Shown here in pieces: positions 48,401 through 59,288 of a stretch of DNA of 64,000 bases. The first letter of the stretch is position 1. Each line of letters begins with the position of its first letter. The notes below the pieces were generated by a model. It saw only the letters and a program-made list of their open reading frames with translations, was not told the origin of the DNA and did not search any database. The position numbers were made by a program, and so were the translations under genes. The DNA is from Lingula anatina (Eukaryota > Brachiopoda > Lingulata > Lingulida > Lingulidae). The stretch is from positions 52,329 through 116,328 of the forward strand of contig NW_019776090.1 in NCBI RefSeq assembly GCF_001039355.2. Reading direction: 5' to 3'.

Positions 48401-51400
48401 TTCCACGTGCGTGAACTGAAAACTTGGCTTTGACACTATGACACAATTTTGTACTGAAGTTGTGAAACAGTATAAGTATGAATGTATTAATGATTGCTTT
48501 TAATTAAGCCGAATACGTTTCTTTTGTAGGCAGAAAACAAAAAACTAAAACAGATACCACCTATCAGGTACGTTCACAACTTTATTCCTCTACTATGTTC
48601 TCAGTATTAATGCCTAAATGATAATATAAAATATTATGCGCGTTTTTACCTCCCTGGCCGCTTTTCGCACTGTTCCAAGATAATATACTAACTTGAGGTT
48701 TGATAAGTCCGTATGTACTGTTGTATTGGGACTGTATGGACGTGTGCTATATTGTATTGTCCAAGTTCAATTAGTGTTATATTTAAACTTGTTTATATTA
48801 AGACCAGTCTTGCGTTTCTGTCGATTTATTATTCATTAGACATGTACTGTGATCACGTTTATATGGTATTTCTAATTTAACTTTCAAAATGTAAACTATA
48901 AAAACTTATATTTTGAATAATAACTTATATTTCATCTTATGCCACCAGCCTGCTGCTGCTTTTCTGGTTTATTTCATCTGAAGTAAAATCATGGTTGGCA
49001 GCAAAGTAAGATATGATAATAATGATACTATAACATTTCAGATGCAGTCTTTTCTTTTTATTTTGAATTCATTAACCGTTTTTCAGGCACCTGTAATGAA
49101 TACAACTCAAATAAATATCTTAGTTGAAATGACGCCCGTGTTGATTAAAAATCTTCAAGTTGAAGACATTATTCCGGACATGGTAGACAGGGAAATCCTC
49201 AGTGAACGTGATGCAGAAAAGGTAATGGCTCACAAAACAGAACAAGATCAAGCTTTTGAATTTCTTTGTATTCTACCAAAATGTGGTCCTCGTGCATTTG
49301 AAACATTTGTTGAAGTGTTGAGAAAACACGATAAGAAAGAACTTGCAGATTTGTTAGCAGAAAAGGCAACTGAATCCAGTAGTAAAAAACAAATTGCGTC
49401 TTTCTACATAAAACACTTGAGTCAAATACAGCGTCTCCCCTGGGACCCATGCGACACAATGCACATAGATGACGTGTATGTAAACCCGCAGTGGGTACAT
49501 GATGAAAGGAAACCAGCAGGTACCAGTTCTGTTCCAATCCAGAGCTATACATCACTATTTAATGATACCGAACAAGGGAGGACACCAAAGAGAATATTGG
49601 TCAGAGGAATAGCAGGCATCGGCAAGACAACATTTACACAAAAGATGGCAACAGACTGGGCAAATAATACTCTGGGTTTAAAAAAATGTGAAGTATTTTC
49701 AAATCTTAAATACCTTTTAATTTTAAATCTACGCAGCATTCTGCCACATCAAACACTGAAGAAAGCAATTGAAATGCAAATTCCTTGCTCTGCAGAAAAA
49801 GGAGTGATAGAGGATGTCATGTGTGCTCTGAATGACGATTGTAACAATGTGCTATTGGTCTTTGACGGCTATGATGAATATGATCCCAACACTTCCAAAG
49901 AAATCACAGACATCATTTACCGAAGACGATACCAGGATGTGTGCACCGTCATCACAACACGTCCATGGAAGGCAGAAAAACTGATGAACAGACAAATAAT
50001 TGACGGTGTGTATGAAATCACTGGGCTAACAGTGGACAACATAGCTGAATATGTTGCTAAATTCTTTGACGATCGAGAAACATATGGTGAGTATCTGAAA
50101 CTGAAGTCAGACGATGAATTCTATTCTGCGAGTCAGGAGATGTTGAAGTCAATGGGGATGGGTCTCGTAGGCTACATAATGAAAAAGGAGCTGATGTCTC
50201 TGGTAAAGATCCCAATACTTTTGCTGTTCATTTGTCTCTTGTGGCAAGAAGATCAAGAAAGTGATACCAAGACAGATTCACTCCTAGCTTCATATACACT
50301 GTTATACAAGAAGCTAATACAGCTGCTTTCAAGACGAAGGTACGGCATCAGGACACAGGATGAAATGGAACAGTCTGCATGCGTTAAAAATCTTGAAGAA
50401 CAAACATTTATCAGCCTTGGCAAGCTGGCTTACGATGGGCTGGTGAAACCAGATGGGGGTCTCATATTTGATGAAAAGGACCTGCAGACGATTCCAGATG
50501 TCAGCGAATTGTACAGGTTAGGTCTCCTCAGCCAAGCCATGATGTTCCACAACCTCGATATTAAACATGAAGTGAAATTTCTGCACAGAACCTTTCAAGA
50601 GTTTTTTGCTGCAAAATACTTGGCGTGGACTTTAGATACAGACAACAGCGTTTTAGATTTGTTTTTGGAAAGTTTAGACACGCTTGACAAGCTCTATGAC
50701 ATGAACTTAGTGCTGCGATTTTTGTGTGGGCTCTCCTATAGTGCAACTCCAGTAGTTTTAAACTGGGCTACACACGTGGCACGGAAGACAATACCTGTAT
50801 ATTCCTTCCCGAAACAAGATTTTTCGGAGAGTCAACTCACATTTGGGTTCATCATCTGGTGTTATGGACTCTGTGAAGAATACTGCTGTGTCTACCTTCC
50901 ACGGGGAAAACACTTTTACCCTGAGCTAACCTCCTGGTCCGAGAAACTTCCGAAGTTTGTACAACTCGGGAAAGAAGGGGCATCTGTTTCAGTTCCAGGT
51001 ATGTTTTATATGATTAATGATTAAAGATACCATCCCTTTTAATAATGCTTATCTCCAATCACCTGGTAATGGCTTCAAAACACGCTGTTTATGCCAAGCA
51101 ATTGATATAAGTCGAAGTTGTTTACAAATATAATAGTCAGGCGTCTAATCCTACCAGTTATGCAAAATCCTACCAATTAGTAAAATCATGAAACTTACCA
51201 CGATGAACAACCATCATAATTAACGCTGGTTGTGCTTGTTTCGGTGAAATCTGGATGTACATAGACGCTGATTCAGCATATTAAAGCCGCTCATCCAGGT
51301 ACTAATAAATTTCGCCCCTATCCAAAACTGACAAACACCCAATCATCGTACATTGTGAAAAATTTCATGTTTTTATCAGCTTTTGGACAATTCTGGTAAT

Positions 51401-54400
51401 TGTTTTCTAAGCTTCAGATTCAACACCCATCAGCTTTTTCAATTCTAAATTTCTATAAGTGGCACATCAATTTGATAATCGACGAGCAGGCATCAGTGGA
51501 ATTTGAATTAAAATAACCGAAGAAAAAAAGAGCTAACTCTCATTTTTCAAACAGTGGTTCAAAACCACATAAGGACATCGCCTTATTTTCATCATTGAAA
51601 TTGGAAGCAACCAAATATATTAATCCTTAATCGTTAACAGAAGAGTAATGGTATGAAATCCTAAGTCTTCTTTCCATTGTATTTCATTCAAACAGTGACT
51701 TCAAATCCACCACACGACCCTTCATCGGTGGGAGTTGTCAGCCAAGTGGTGCAGACTCAGTATCTGAGTCCTCCTTCATCAACAGAAGAGGAAATTACAC
51801 AGACTACATGTACAGAGTCTACTGCTACCAGTGTTGATGTGGTGCCCAGTGCAGGTATAGTTTTTGTTGCATGTTTGTGTGTTATAAGGTACAGTGTACA
51901 ATAAGGTACCAAAGGCTGATAATAAGATGGATCAAATTATTTAACATCAAGCTTCAGAACTGGGAGAACTCTGATGTGTGCATGTTTTACTTGACAACCG
52001 GATTTTGATTATTGCTTTGATTTCAGCTTTGGGTCACAGAACAGCAAAGTGTATAGAGTTAGCCAAAGACCAGTATCTGTGAAAATCTATTAAAAATAAT
52101 TTTAATAAATTAGAATAATTTTTGGCACTGTTATGTAAATGTTGATTGTTCTGCTTATATACAGACTTGACATTTAATATGGAATATTTCAGTTTCGAAG
52201 GTGTGCCTAGGTAAAAATGCATTCTTTTTTAAAAAAAACTCCGATCTCATATAAGATATGTGAATGGAGAAGTGTAGTGAGGTGTATCGCTTCCAATTAA
52301 CTGAATACCAGGTTTGTTGCGCTGCTGCATTATGTAATATGCAGTGATTTAATTAGGTAGTGCTCCTTTGGGCAGGTCAAAGCTTGGCTTTGGCAAAGCA
52401 TGGTTATGTCAAAAAATTATCCATATGTCGGCAACTACTGCATAGAAGAATTTGAAATTTTGCATGCAAGTGGTCTGTTTTGCAGTGTGTAAAATTAGCT
52501 ATGCAGTGCACTGCAAATTTGTCGATCAGTGGCAGGAAGGTGCGAAAAGGTCAGAGATTGCCAGACAGATAATTGCGCCAACCGAAACGGTCCGCACAGT
52601 TTTATAGAGTAATGACCAGACTGATGTACCTACACAGAGGCCACACCCAATGTATTGAAATCTTACCACCAGGGTACAGGACCTACTGTCTGTCGGGATA
52701 TGCTGTTGCAACTAAACAAAAACCACCCAGTCCGTTCAGAATGAGGGCTAAATTGCCACCAAAACGCATTTTTCAAGGCCCTTAGCGAACACCAAACTGG
52801 TTTTAGCTGGTTAGAATACCAGACGACCTCAAGGGAACCCACTGTAAACAGCAAAACATCGTTGTATGTTTCTCTAATGAATTGGGGACCTTGGCCGTTT
52901 CTGAGTTGAACACTGAAACTTCGTGGCTTTCTTAATTGAGGTCAGATTTCACCTGTACCGCTCAACTAGTCAAAACAGAGTTTACAGACATACAGAAGAG
53001 ACCAACGACTAAGCGTGTGCCGCGTCTAAAGTGACTAAGGTCATTAACAGCGTCAGTAATTGTAGTGGATACCACATTGGTGCCAAAACACCAATGATGG
53101 TCATCCACGAAAACCTGAACCAGATCAAATAAAGGAATAATCTGGGAACCACTTGACTATCATTTGATAGGGGGCACCTTAGGAACAATTTTAGGTTGCA
53201 CGGTGAAATAGCCAGTACACACAGAGCACTTTTAATAGCAGATTACTTACAGAACCAAAGGAATGAGCAGCTATCTTGGTAATCAAAATCGCCATATTTG
53301 AACCACATAGACAATATGTGGGTAGGCCATTACTCGCCGAACAATGGCCTACATGTTCTACAAGAAAACTGAACCAAACTGGACAGATTTTGACCGATGC
53401 CTGGAATGTTATTCCAGATTGAACTCTAAAAACCTAACCCAAGGAATGCCTTGCCACTTGAGAGCGCTGGTAGCAGACAGAAGAGGTCAAGCGTAACAGC
53501 GACCGTTACTGTGACTAGACACTGACATGGGGGTTCTTTGTGAGGCGTGTAACTCTTTTACTGAAAATAATTTGGAAAATATGGAGATCCAACATATCTC
53601 TTTTAATTATTGTCGTATGACATAGAATAGGCAATTTGTATTTGTTTGCTTCTCTGGCGAATCCCATTAATAAACTGATGTCACAATGACATCAAAGAGA
53701 TAATTAAAAGTTGTTTAAACACGATTTTAATCCTTATTTTCATTTATCAGTCAGCAAAATAGGAAAAAACTGATGAAAAATGATTGGGAAAAATATTCCA
53801 TATTAAATGTCAAGTCTGTATTATTGATGTAATTGTCAATTACATTTTTTCTGGTTCGCGGCATTTTTTTCTGGTTGGCGACATTTTTGGAACAACAACG
53901 TTTTTCACTGCTGAAAAAGCTCAGCTAAGAAGCTAAAATGGATCATTAACGGTTTCTCTTATTGTATTTTATTGCTTGCTTTTCCAGCTGCCATTAAAAC
54001 GGCTTGTCATTCATTTCCAAGGACATCTGGTGTTATGGCTGTTTTCCCAGCATACAAAGCAAGTGGCCAGCATCCACCATTCATTGCAGTGCTAGTGAGC
54101 ATAGTATTCTGTGAAGATAAGATGACAGAACATGATGGATTTGCTGTCAATTACTACTCATGGGACATGTCAGATATGGAAGCTCAGAAGGCCTTCTTTT
54201 CAAAAGCAGCTAAAGACAACCCGATTCCGCCCGGAACGTCTATTGAAATTGGTCAGGCCATACAAAAGTCTTCAGAACATCTTTTCAAAAACCACAGAAA
54301 CCTGACAATTATTTCGGCATCTCCTGTTAAAGTGCAAGGAGGTGAAATAACATGTAAACCATGTATAGTATTATATTGTCGTGCAAAAGGTGTGGTCCCA

Positions 54401-55372
54401 TTGGGTGATCCCCTGTTCCCAAAGTTAATTGAAGGAATTCCTGTAGATGTGCGCGAAGGATTTGTTTCCTTGTCCATGCATAATAGTGCTCCACAAACCC
54501 CAGAGAATGTGCACTTTGGCCAAAATACTACATTTTACAGTAACCCATTGAGGATGGGATGCAGTATTGGACTGTCAAAATCGATTTTTACAGGTACCTC
54601 GGGAGTGTTCGTACAACAAGAGGGGACACTATGTTTCCTCACATGCTCCCATGTATTAGGCATCCCACCACCTGCCATAGAGGCTGAGGTCTGCCAACCG
54701 TCTGATGCAGATGTAAGGACAAACAACTACAACAAGCAAGATATGGCATCTAAAGACAAGAGCAAAGTGTGTGGTGTGGTCAAAAACGTTTACTTTGACA
54801 ATTATGGGTATAAAGGTAAAGAATATGGCATTGATGCAGCTCTTATCAAAGTCAAGCATAGAGATATCCATGCGATACCAGCAGGGTTAACGCCTGAAAC
54901 ATTGCAAAATCTTAATCTTAGTGAAGATGAATTGTCCTTTAACAATGCGGAATGCATTGAACCAATGAACAATGAAACCAATACAGTTTTAAGCCCCAAT
55001 GTAGTTGTGTACAAATGTGGTAGGACTGGTCTCACCCGTGGTTGTGTCAGTTTTGAAGGAGGCACTGCTTTCCGAACAAAAACTATAAAATTTAAGAAGG
55101 AGCAACCAGGTGGTACATTTACATACTTTGAAAAAGAATTTCGAAATGTGGTCGAGGTGCGTGGTGTTGACTGCGTGTTTGCTGACGAGGGAGACTCTGG
55201 CGCTGCAGTATTCCTGTTAAAGGGACCAGATAGACATAAAAGCCCTCATCCAGTGGGAATGGTGATGGCAAAGACGGACTATCATTCTACTTTGATGTCA
55301 CCCATTTGGCCAATTTTTGAATGTTTTAACATCAAACTGGCAAGAATAGAGGAGGGAATGGAATGTGAGTGA
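36550..55372 (+). CDS. NLR gene B: membrane anchor, HEPN, CARD, NACHT, trypsin-like protease
   Basis: Seven exons (36550-36655, 37608-38300, 38537-38599, 48530-48567, 49087-50998, 51696-51854, 53988-55372) join with matching phases into 4356 bases, 1451 residues plus stop. Order: N-terminal transmembrane helix (7-26), DZIP3-type HEPN (about 48-225), linker, CARD (about 306-390), NACHT (Walker A 474-482, Walker B 556-565), truncated C-terminal NLR region, acidic Ser/Thr linker, trypsin-like protease (His1212, Asp1273, Ser1394). It is collinear with gene A upstream through NACHT. Inferred role: ligand-triggered NACHT oligomerisation could bring together CARDs for signalling and proteases for substrate cleavage at a membrane. 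Introns 3 (9.9 kb) and 6 (2.1 kb) are rich in mobile elements. Main doubt: whether exons 6-7 are spliced to NACHT in vivo or belong to a separate gene; the phase match argues for one gene. Confidence 0.75.
37608..38300 (+). CDS. Gene B exon 2: HEPN domain
   Basis: Acceptor ACATTCCAG, donor GTATGT, phase 1 on both sides. It begins GKARSDVEVKDTMATTLGTY, collinear with KAEKDIEVTDTSTMATAIES of gene A. The same core motifs are present (FDPNTGLL, YPAGNPSTSVTVGDLDLTL, WDNPSDEDTSKE). The R-x5-H motif reads RDVVYGN (38066-38086), so the catalytic His is replaced by Asn. A dead RNase that keeps the fold is the likely reading. Confidence 0.85.
38537..38599 (+). CDS. Gene B exon 3: short linker
   Basis: Acceptor TTTTACAG, donor GTAATG, phase 1. 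It encodes GIQEKVQMIYDRVQDTPVPN and a final Pro; homologue of gene A exon 2. Confidence 0.8.
38600..40005. other. Gene B intron 3, first part
   Basis: No gene recognised. It contains a G run (39642-39650) and a CpG-containing segment (39340-39420) that may belong to the element at 40006-40390. Confidence 0.35.
40006..40390 (-). pseudogene. Transposon-derived fragment with Cys pair, possibly MULE-like
   Basis: On the minus strand an ATG near 40370 opens MGKRKNRVKSPFPEKRKK. After a frame change, 40302-40006 reads on through VSARKILKDF, GYRLWHSGQLLESAYKSCVC and RVCGGNVVLVE. A G-x-RLW...C-x2-C-GG...L-x-E pattern recalls the N-terminal region of invertebrate Mutator-like transposase genes. The match is from memory and weak. 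It lies antisense in intron 3 of gene B. Confidence 0.3.
41003..41290 (+). repeat. tRNA-derived SINE
   Basis: GGATGGCCCTGTGTTTAGAG and GACGTGAGTTCGACCCCGTC lie at tRNA-like A-box and B-box spacing. A conserved body (CTTGGCACTCAGCACTAGGG, then GGGCTGTATCCTCCCC) follows. It looks like a broad-range invertebrate SINE with a conserved central domain. A reverse fragment lies at 1898-1942. Confidence 0.75.
42285..42830. repeat. Degenerate tandem repeat, unit roughly 120 bp
   Basis: GGACCCGCAAGGCTTGCTGGG or variants occur near 42290, 42533, 42676 and 42795, each preceded by a similar GACCTCTG..TCAG..GTA segment. The spacings are about 243, 143 and 119. Confidence 0.55.
42831..45100. other. Gene B intron 3, middle part
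   Basis: Very AT-rich. Short open frames occur on both strands without splice or domain support. Confidence 0.4.
45127..45387 (-). CDS. Possible exon of an unknown gene, antisense in intron 3 of gene B
   Basis: On the minus strand an acceptor-like AATTTTACAG precedes VAECLKRCQQLRYLTSLVEI, then RDKTENYIWKYFVVDL and about 50 more residues to a stop. The Trp-Lys-Tyr-Phe-Val-Val-Asp-Leu pattern recalls the WKxRWFVL strand of PH domains, but I cannot confirm that. It could be a captured gene fragment or chance. Confidence 0.3.
   Translation of the reverse strand, partial: VAECLKRCQQLRYLTSLVEIRDKTENYIWKYFVVDLNKNAVLINIDKIVYFSRLASQRMDFSLFAYPCNFDIHHNEFLISFTGYVT
45417..45489. repeat. A tract and AT microsatellite
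   Basis: About 20 A followed by about 26 AT units. Confidence 0.95.
45521..46474. mobile_element. 954-bp Harbinger-like element with coding remnant
   Basis: The ends GGCCCGGTTTCATCAAGGCT (left) and its exact complement (right) are flanked by TAG on both sides (45518-45520, 46475-46477). Subterminal GGATAG/CTATCC words repeat many times. Inside, ESIDYITDLIKVDIAPATNT then THAI (about 45838-45910) resembles the start of Harbinger-type transposases. It is probably an internally deleted autonomous element. Confidence 0.7.
47240..47640 (-). pseudogene. Harbinger transposase C-terminal fragment
   Basis: The minus strand reads HFQVLLSTMQQQPKTIKKIV, then KACIILHNLIRTRYPRMQKQ and a charged tail with KKKR. 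The KIVKACxxLHNxxRxRYP motif follows the last catalytic region in animal Harbinger (DDE_4 / HARBI1-like) transposases. Upstream, the ENAFGILA-type motif is broken by frameshifts. Only the C-terminal quarter remains. Confidence 0.7.
47899..48262. repeat. 66-bp inverted repeat (two arms)
   Basis: 47899-47964 and 48197-48262 are reverse complements with two mismatches in 66. The right arm lies inside the MITE at 48134-48390. Confidence 0.85.
48134..48390. mobile_element. MITE, second copy, with replaced centre
   Basis: Same family as 13692-13948: shared CGTACGGTGCACG, AGCGGAGGTAGACGGTGGCC and TAATCTAGGCT end. Left end AGCCTACATTTG after TAA. In the sibling, TTCGTACAGTGTCTGAGCGG joins two halves; here about 66 bp replace the CAGTGTCTG part. 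Confidence 0.75.
48530..48567 (+). CDS. Gene B exon 4: short linker
   Basis: Acceptor TTCTTTTGTAG, donor GTACGT; phase 1 in, phase 0 out. It encodes GRKQKTKTDTTYQ. Supported by phase continuity and its position matching gene A exon 6. Confidence 0.65.
49087..50998 (+). CDS. Gene B exon 5: CARD and NACHT
   Basis: Acceptor GTTTTTCAG precedes GCACCT, the same start as gene A exon 7; donor GTATGT, phase 1. Residues 306-390 form a CARD-like helical bundle (ILVEMTPVLIKNLQVEDIIP, then EREILSERDAEKV-type helices and FVEVLRKHDKKELADLL). NACHT follows: Walker A GIAGIGKTT, Walker B LLVFDGYDEY, sensor VITTRP and FLHRTFQEFFAAKYL. The exon stops about 60 residues beyond the homology block and splices out. 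If unspliced it would end at TAA 51022-51024 after eight more residues. Unlike gene A it carries no LRR-like region. Confidence 0.88.
51696..51854 (+). CDS. Gene B exon 6: low-complexity linker
   Basis: Acceptor CATTCAAACAG, donor GTATAG, phase 1. It encodes VTSNPPHDPSSVGVVSQVVQ, then a Ser/Thr/Glu-rich run (PPSSTEEEITQTTCTESTAT). It acts as a flexible hinge between NACHT and protease. It is short and compositionally simple, so the support is mainly phase and splice sites. Confidence 0.6.
52162..53818 (+). mobile_element. Tc1/mariner element with dead transposase (1657 bp)
   Basis: The terminal inverted repeats CAGACTTGACATTTAATATGG... are exact over about 28 bases and flanked by TA on both sides (52160-52161, 53819-53820). 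Inside, a plus-strand transposase can be followed through frameshifts. VDQWQEGAKRSEIARQI marks the DNA-binding head; GAKTPMMVIHENLNQI and SPYLNHIDNMW the catalytic part. SPDLNPIExxW is the usual Tc1 motif; here its Asp is Tyr and there are many stops. It lies in intron 6 of gene B. Confidence 0.85.
53988..55372 (+). CDS. Gene B exon 7: trypsin-like protease domain
   Basis: Acceptor GCTTTTCCAG ends at 53987; the exon reads 461 codons to TGA. The first 180 residues are an unrecognised accessory region (HGFAVNYYS-type strand, PIPPGTSIEIGQAIQKS, then ITCKPCIVLYC). The protease fold follows, with catalytic His in CFLTCSHVLG, Asp in YGIDAALIKV and Ser in DEGDSGAAVF, in PA-clan order. VYKCGRTGLTRG fits the strand before the Ser loop. 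No signal peptide or activation site is visible, so it is likely an intracellular, constitutively folded enzyme (inference). An RGD-like or CARD motif is absent. The domain's exact family is unassigned. Confidence 0.85.
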
Positions 55373-55399
55373 CATGGTTGAACCATAAAACAACATGGT

Positions 55400-55803
55400 A
55401 AAATGTGTAGACCATACCATAATTATGGTTAAATTTAGACTTGATTTAACACTTATACTTCCAATAATAATGTAGTTTTTGGCAGCAATGCGCACATATA
55501 GACTTAGTTGACATAAAATTCTGAAAAGAAAAACAAGTTTTGTCTGAATATTTATTGAAATGAAAAAAGTGAAAGTGATATATCTTAAAATAATTCAATG
55601 GATTATAAATTGAGGTGCCTGAAATTGGTTGATAACTGTGTTCAGCATGATGTCCCTTGTTAGTGGTGAGATTTATAAGTGACATACATGCGTACATAAA
55701 TATAATAGACGAAGGCAACTTCACTGTGATGAGAACAGTAAGTGTTGCTTGGAATTGGTTTTATCCTATTTTGATTGCATTATTATATATACATGTATGC
55801 GAG

Positions 55804-55840
<37 letters not shown>

Positions 55841-57019
55841 AAAAATGTTAATCCAGTGTGTAAATGAGCATGCATACTGATGGATGAATTATGGGTATTT
55901 AAATAGAGGCTTTAACTCGACTAATGGTAAAACAAGTTTTGTCAGAAGGTTTCTAAGTTATTTTAATGTGGTGAAAAAGTGAAACAACTAAAAATGATTC
56001 AATGGATTATCGAAAATGAGGTATATGAAATGTGCAGCCGATTACTGCAATTCGGCATGATATCCACTTTGGGGTTTAGAAGTGACAGTTCATGTAACAT
56101 TGGCTGTCTTAGATCCGTATTTTTTTCATTTCATGCATATGTGCTTTTTTATCAGTTATATCCGTTTTTTAAGTGCATCAATCCTTAAATAGTATTGTTC
56201 AAACGCACCCACATGTATAGAGGATTACGTATTATTCGCGGAAATTTAACCTTATTTACAATGTATAATCAATCTGAAAGTCAGTTTATGTTCGGGTGTA
56301 TTTACTGAGCTTGATTTGAGGGAATATACTACCTGCATATTGTGTGAATTATACGCAGTATGTGCCTCCTTTATTACATGTATGGGAAGATACTGGGCTT
56401 AAACCTTAAACAGGTAAAAAGTAAATTTATTTACATACACTGTATATAAATATGAAACTGCAAGTCGATATTTTTATTTTATTTTATCTTATCTTATAAT
56501 ATTAATATGTTTTTATTTTCATTAGTCACAAAATGTGGTTTATATCTTAATATGTTTGACATAATTCATACCTGTACAGGGTTACCAGTTAATATGGAAT
56601 ATTATTTTTTGGCGAGTAAATTTTCTACAAAATATTTATTTTCTCTCTAACTACTTTACATCCAAATCTGAGGTGTCACTCCCTGAGTAGCCAGGTGTGT
56701 TACCTAATTACCATACAACTCTCGAAACAATTGATGCATACAGTTGCATTTTCTGTGGTCAGAAATGTGAGGGGTGGTCTTTTCGGCAATTTCTGTCCTN
56801 AATATTTTGGTAGGGGAAAGGCGGCGTGTAGTCCTAGGAAAGGAAGTCCGGGTTCCCATATGATAAGTAAAGGTTAGGTGTTAGTTGGGAGTATTGGAGT
56901 TAGAATAATTGGACAAATGCCACCTGTACAAAGTAACGGGAAACGGACTACGGTTCCTAACGAACTTATCTTATTTTTATTGCTCTATCATACATACTTG
57001 TATGCTATCATCATCATCA

Positions 57020-57071
<52 letters not shown>

Positions 57072-58040
57072 CAAAAATGTTAATCCAGTGTGTTAATGAG
57101 CATGCATACTGATGGATGAAAAATGTGTATTTAAATAGAGGCTTTAACTCGACTAATGGTAAAACAAGTTTTGTCAGAAGGGTTCCAAATTGTTTTATGT
57201 GGTGAAAAAAGTGAAACAACTTAAAATAATTCAATGGATTATGAGATGTGCAGCCGATTACTGTAATTCGGCATGATATTCACTTTGGGGTTTAGAAGTG
57301 TCAGTGCATGTAACATTGGCTGTCTAAAATCCTAATTTTTTCATTTCATTCAAACGTGCCTTTGTATCAGTTATATCCTTTTTTTAAGTACATCAATCCT
57401 TAAATAGTATTGTTCAAACGCACTCACATCTATAAAGGATAACGTATTATAGGCGGAAATTTAACCTTATTTACAATGTATGATCATACTAAAAGTCAGT
57501 CTATTTTCGGGTCTATTTACTGAGCCTAACTTGAGGGAATATACTACCTGCATATTGTGTGAATCATACACAGTCTGTGCCTCTTTTATTACCTGTATGG
57601 CACGATATTGGGCTACCTTAAACAGGTAAAAAGTAAATGTATTTACATACACTTTATATAAATATGAAATAGCATGTCGATATTGATATTTTTATTATAT
57701 CTTATAATTTCAATATGTTTTTTTTTTTAATTCAACCATGATCAGAAGTTTGTATATATCTTATAAGTTTGACATTTATCTTACCTGTTCATACAACATT
57801 TTGCCAAGGGAAGGGCAGCATAAGGATACAGATGATGTAATTAATATACGAGGGCAACTTAACAGTGATATGTACAGGAAATGTTGTTTGGGATTGGTTT
57901 TAACTTTTTTCATTACTCTATCTTATTTACATGCCTTTTATTATTATTATTGTTATATTAAAAAAAACATTAACGCGGTGTTTAAATGAACATATGATGG
58001 ATGAATTATGAATATTTAAATGAAGTCTTAAACTCGACCA
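55400..58040. repeat. Imperfect tandem repeats downstream of gene B
   Basis: AAAACAAGTTTTGTC..., ATTCAATGGATTAT and AAAAATGTTAATCCAGTGTG recur. 55842 matches 57073 (period 1231), and partial units lie at 55500-55680 and 57780-58040. ATT microsatellites (55806-55838, 57020-57069) sit at the same place in each unit. This may be transcribed as a long 3' UTR of gene B. Confidence 0.7.
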
Positions 58041-58997
58041 ATGGCAGTGTGTGAAAATTTTAGTGTATTAGTTAAAAAAAATACTGTAAAGAAATTCTAT
58101 ATTACTTAGCATGTCAGAACTATTTAGATTAAATATGGTTTCTTAAGAATATGTGTAAGCCAAAATCAGACTGAAGTGAGCGTATATTTTTATTTTAAAA
58201 AAGTTGTTGATGTCATATTATTATGTACAACTATGTACACTTTTCGCCTCCAGGTAAGTAATAGTCACTGTGCTGATGATGTATTGAGCACAGGCTATGG
58301 AGTGAAAGTGCCTTTTTGGTTTCTTAGCGATTTTTATTACATGAGCTCGTATCGATAAAAAATTTAACGGCAAATAGTATTTGTTAAGATTTGACCACCA
58401 GTAACGTGAAAATTAACACTTAATTTCAGTGGCCCCTTATTTAATAATACCATTTTTAAATATGTTATCAAAATCTTAGGCACCAGATCCTTATTTAATC
58501 TTTGTCAATCACTCACAAATTTTGGCGATATTATCTGCAGCTGTTATGGAGTTATTCACTGCACCAATTGTTATTTCACCCGATTTTGAACATTGAGGTT
58601 TTTGTTACAAACTTAAGTGTACACGAATACTATCACAATGAAGAATTACATGTATAATCTCACAACTCTTATTTAGAACTTGTATTCACCTATGTGTGTT
58701 TGTTCTTATCAGTGTTGTCATTAACCCAAGAGTTGTTGTTTTCACATATCTGTTTAGTATCTGTACTATTGTGCTTTAATATTCCTATATTATAAATCTT
58801 TATTAGGTTTGAACATTGACGTTTTCGAATATATCAAATCGCATAATTCTTTAAGGATCTAATGTTGTCTTATTTTTGCTTTTTATTTTTTATTCATTTT
58901 AGAAAAAAACGTTTATTGAATGATAGGAATGTTTTAGTGACTGCTTAAACTTGATACACAGCAGAACATTAAATTTTAGTATGTTAATGAAATATAT

Positions 58998-59055
58998 TGT
59001 GAAATAAATTTTATGTGGCTTTATGTGTTTGTACTGGATATATTGATTTGGAAAC
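58998..59055 (+). terminator. Polyadenylation region resembling that of gene A
   Basis: TGTGAAATAAATTTTATG (AATAAA at 59003-59008) followed by GGAAACTCCATCAG matches 22341-22431 of gene A with indels. If this is the real 3' end of gene B, its 3' UTR is about 3.6 kb. Confidence 0.45.
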
Positions 59056-59288
59056 TCCATCAGTTCCCAATTACGAGGGATTGCTATTTTGACGCTTTCT
59101 GGCTATTAACATGCATTAAATGTTTCTTTTAAAAAGAGAAAAGTAAAATAAAATTAAGTGATTCTGTCAATAGCAATAAACACTTATTTTTTAGCGTGTT
59201 ACACGTAATTATCATTATTGTACCCATGTATGTCCATGCTCAGAGGAAATGGACATTTCTTCCACAGAGTATCCAACACAACTATAAA

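Noticed and set aside
48991-49086. Start of gene B NACHT exon at ATG 48991
   Set aside because: The upstream 32 codons precede a strong acceptor at 49086 and have no match in gene A, whose exon starts at the equivalent acceptor.
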